Below, in pieces: positions 50,962-52,313 of a stretch of DNA of 52,313 bases. The notes below the pieces were generated by a model that searched no databases, was not told the DNA's origin, and worked only from the letters and a program-made list of their open reading frames with translations. The first letter of the stretch is position 1. Each line of letters opens with the position of its first letter. The stretch is from an uncultured Mediterraneibacter sp. (GTDB taxonomy: Bacteria > Bacillota > Clostridia > Lachnospirales > Lachnospiraceae). The stretch is from contig CALWMN010000018.1 of the NCBI GenBank assembly GCA_944381935.1, forward strand, positions 1-52,313. The letters run 5' to 3'. The position numbers and the translations under genes were made by a program.

Positions 50962-51029
50962 ACTGAATAACCGCTACCCTCACAGTAGCACTACCGAGCA
51001 GGAAATCTTGAAAAGGACTTCCTGCTTTT
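50962..51029 (+). repeat. 68-bp direct repeat, copy 2, with terminator hairpin
   Basis: Second copy of 48201-48268. It ends the HTH/zinc-ribbon transcript and stands right before tnpW, just as copy 1 stands before the DUF3847 gene. Confidence 0.85.
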
Positions 51030-51058
51030 TCTTTTGCCAAAATCAGAAAGGAGAGCCT

Positions 51059-51238
51059 ATGCAGGAAACCATACAGACAGCTACTAAGACCACCGCCACC
51101 ACGAAGCCGCAAACCGTCAAGCGGAAAATCGGCAAGACCACCTATGAATTATCGCTTCATTTCAGCCAGACAAGCACAGAGCGCATGAGCGATAAAGTCA
51201 TGCGGCTACTGGAAAATGACCTATCCACAAAGAAATGA
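51059..51238 (+). CDS. tnpW: TnpW-like transposon-encoded protein
   Basis: A 59-residue protein rich in Thr and Lys at the N-terminus with a C-terminal helix (SERMSDKVMRLLENDL-like). It matches the small TnpW proteins at the right end of Tn4451-type elements; function unknown. AAAGGAG lies 5 bases before ATG 51059. It is 16 bases from the inverted-arm end of the element. Confidence 0.82.
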   Translation: MQETIQTATKTTATTKPQTVKRKIGKTTYELSLHFSQTSTERMSDKVMRLLENDLSTKK

Positions 51239-51278
51239 GGGAAACTTTTCTCTATGTCCTTGACAAACAGACCGAAAA

Positions 51279-51776
51279 GGCACAGTCCTGGTAGAGTGTG
51301 GGAAAATGCTGGCGCGGGGCGCTCCGAAACGGGATAAGGATGGAAAGCCGATACGCAATAAAAAGGGAAAGATCATATATGAGCCGTATAAGATTAAGGT
51401 CTTTAATACCATTAACTTTCAGAAAAGTATGCACTTTAATCCTTTTGCATACATCCATTCAGAAAAAGATATTTTGAAGATTGTCACCACGCTAATCGCC
51501 AATACAAAAGGCGAGGGAAAAGCCGGTGACGATTTTTGGGTGAAAGCAGAGACACTTTTGTATACGGCGCTGATTGGCTATATCTACTATGAGGCTCCAA
51601 CCAATGAACAGAATTTTGCCACGCTGGTAGAAATGCTGAACGCAATGGAAGTACGGGAGGATGATGAATCGTTCAAAAATGCGGTTGATCTGCTCTTTGA
51701 TGCGCTGGAGCAGAAAGACCCGGACCACTTCGCCCTGCGCCAGTATAAAAAATACAAACTGGCAGCGGGAGATGTA

Positions 51777-51788
<12 letters not shown>
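51279..51788 (+). CDS. virD4: VirD4-like coupling protein, middle fragment
   Basis: The frame resumes at GGC 51279 with GTVLVECGKMLARG, then LFSNPFAYIHSEKD-like HFNPFAYIHSEKDILKIV and DDFWVKAETLLYTALIGYIYY, the body of the ATPase. It stops being VirD4 after KLAAG (GGA 51768-51770), where a second insertion begins, and ends at TGA 51786. The rest of virD4 (starting KTAKSI in relatives) must lie beyond the window. ATG 51306 is internal, not a real start. Confidence 0.9.

Positions 51789-52313
<525 letters not shown>

Larger units (their letters stand above)
42938..51275 (+). mobile_element. Tn4451-like mobilizable element inserted in virD4 (8.34 kb)
   Basis: AAAGG occurs at both borders (42938-42942 and 51276-51280). 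Joining at it restores the virD4 frame as DPKGTVLVECG. Element ends carry TGTTAAGGACA (42950-42960) and TGTCCTTGACA (51255-51265), 10 of 11 inverted matches. They would flank the core symmetrically in the circle, with the centre inside AA. Contents: TnpX-type recombinase, remnant repA with iterons, sigma-like and HTH genes, three cargo genes, relaxase, regulator and TnpW at the right end. Confidence 0.9.

Overview
The window looks like part of a chromosome from a spore-forming gut clostridium, most likely a Lachnospiraceae. Three things suggest this: the gene order decarboxylase / guanylate-kinase-like / holB / ricT / tRNA methyltransferase / rsmI, the spore maturation genes spmA and spmB, and mobile elements of the Tn4451 and Tn1549 type typical of that group. 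I made all family assignments by reading the translations; no database search was run.

Layout. 1-335: a tRNA cluster (Met, Phe, Lys) with a terminator. 426-6006: a compact co-directional housekeeping operon (amino acid decarboxylase, kinase, DNA polymerase III delta', RicT, tRNA and 16S rRNA methyltransferases) ending in a bidirectional terminator. 6059-9629: a degenerate ABC ATPase and spmB on the minus strand, then a DUF885 lipoprotein and the first half of spmA on the plus strand. 9621-19290: a 9.67 kb element inserted inside spmA. 19289-19570: the missing second half of spmA. 19679-32509: host genes (orphan AbiEi-like protein, YfcE-type phosphodiesterase, NYN/OST-HTH protein, a large ABC efflux fusion, a methyltransferase and four envelope-associated proteins). 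32586-32922: tRNA-Ala, a tRNA-Asn fragment and an intact tRNA-Asn. From about 32923 to the end: the front part of a Tn1549-like integrative conjugative element (ICE). Its coupling-protein gene virD4 is itself cut twice by serine-recombinase elements: a complete 8.34 kb Tn4451-like mobilizable element, and a second one that runs off the window.

The most exciting region is the spmA element. Joining codon 110 at 9618-9620 to the GGA at 19289 rebuilds an uninterrupted SpmA of 203 residues. This is the architecture of the sigK skin element, in which a sporulation gene is restored by excision. The element's right end carries three consecutive large serine recombinase genes. Its left half is a second, self-contained module: a tyrosine recombinase gene whose stop codon lies in a 25-bp recombination-like site, an inverted copy of that site 270 bp away, and between them a segment with outward promoter candidates. 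Immediately downstream is a two-gene chemoreceptor operon (CheW and a methyl-accepting protein). The simplest reading is a phase-variable promoter controlling a mobile chemotaxis cassette, carried inside an element that may be excised during sporulation.

In the ICE, replication and primase genes (HTH/DUF6017-like, Toprim) come first. They are followed by a run of small polyvalent or uncharacterised proteins, PcfB and VirD4. The Tn4451-like insert has its own recombinase, a truncated repA with 23-bp iteron-like repeats, a sigma-like regulator and HTH protein, three cargo genes (DUF3788, SRPBCC, alpha/beta hydrolase), a hairpin-rich oriT candidate upstream of a MobL-type relaxase, an HTH/zinc-ribbon regulator and TnpW. 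VirD4 from the host ICE and the nested inserts therefore exclude one another: transfer of the ICE should require both inserts to leave precisely.
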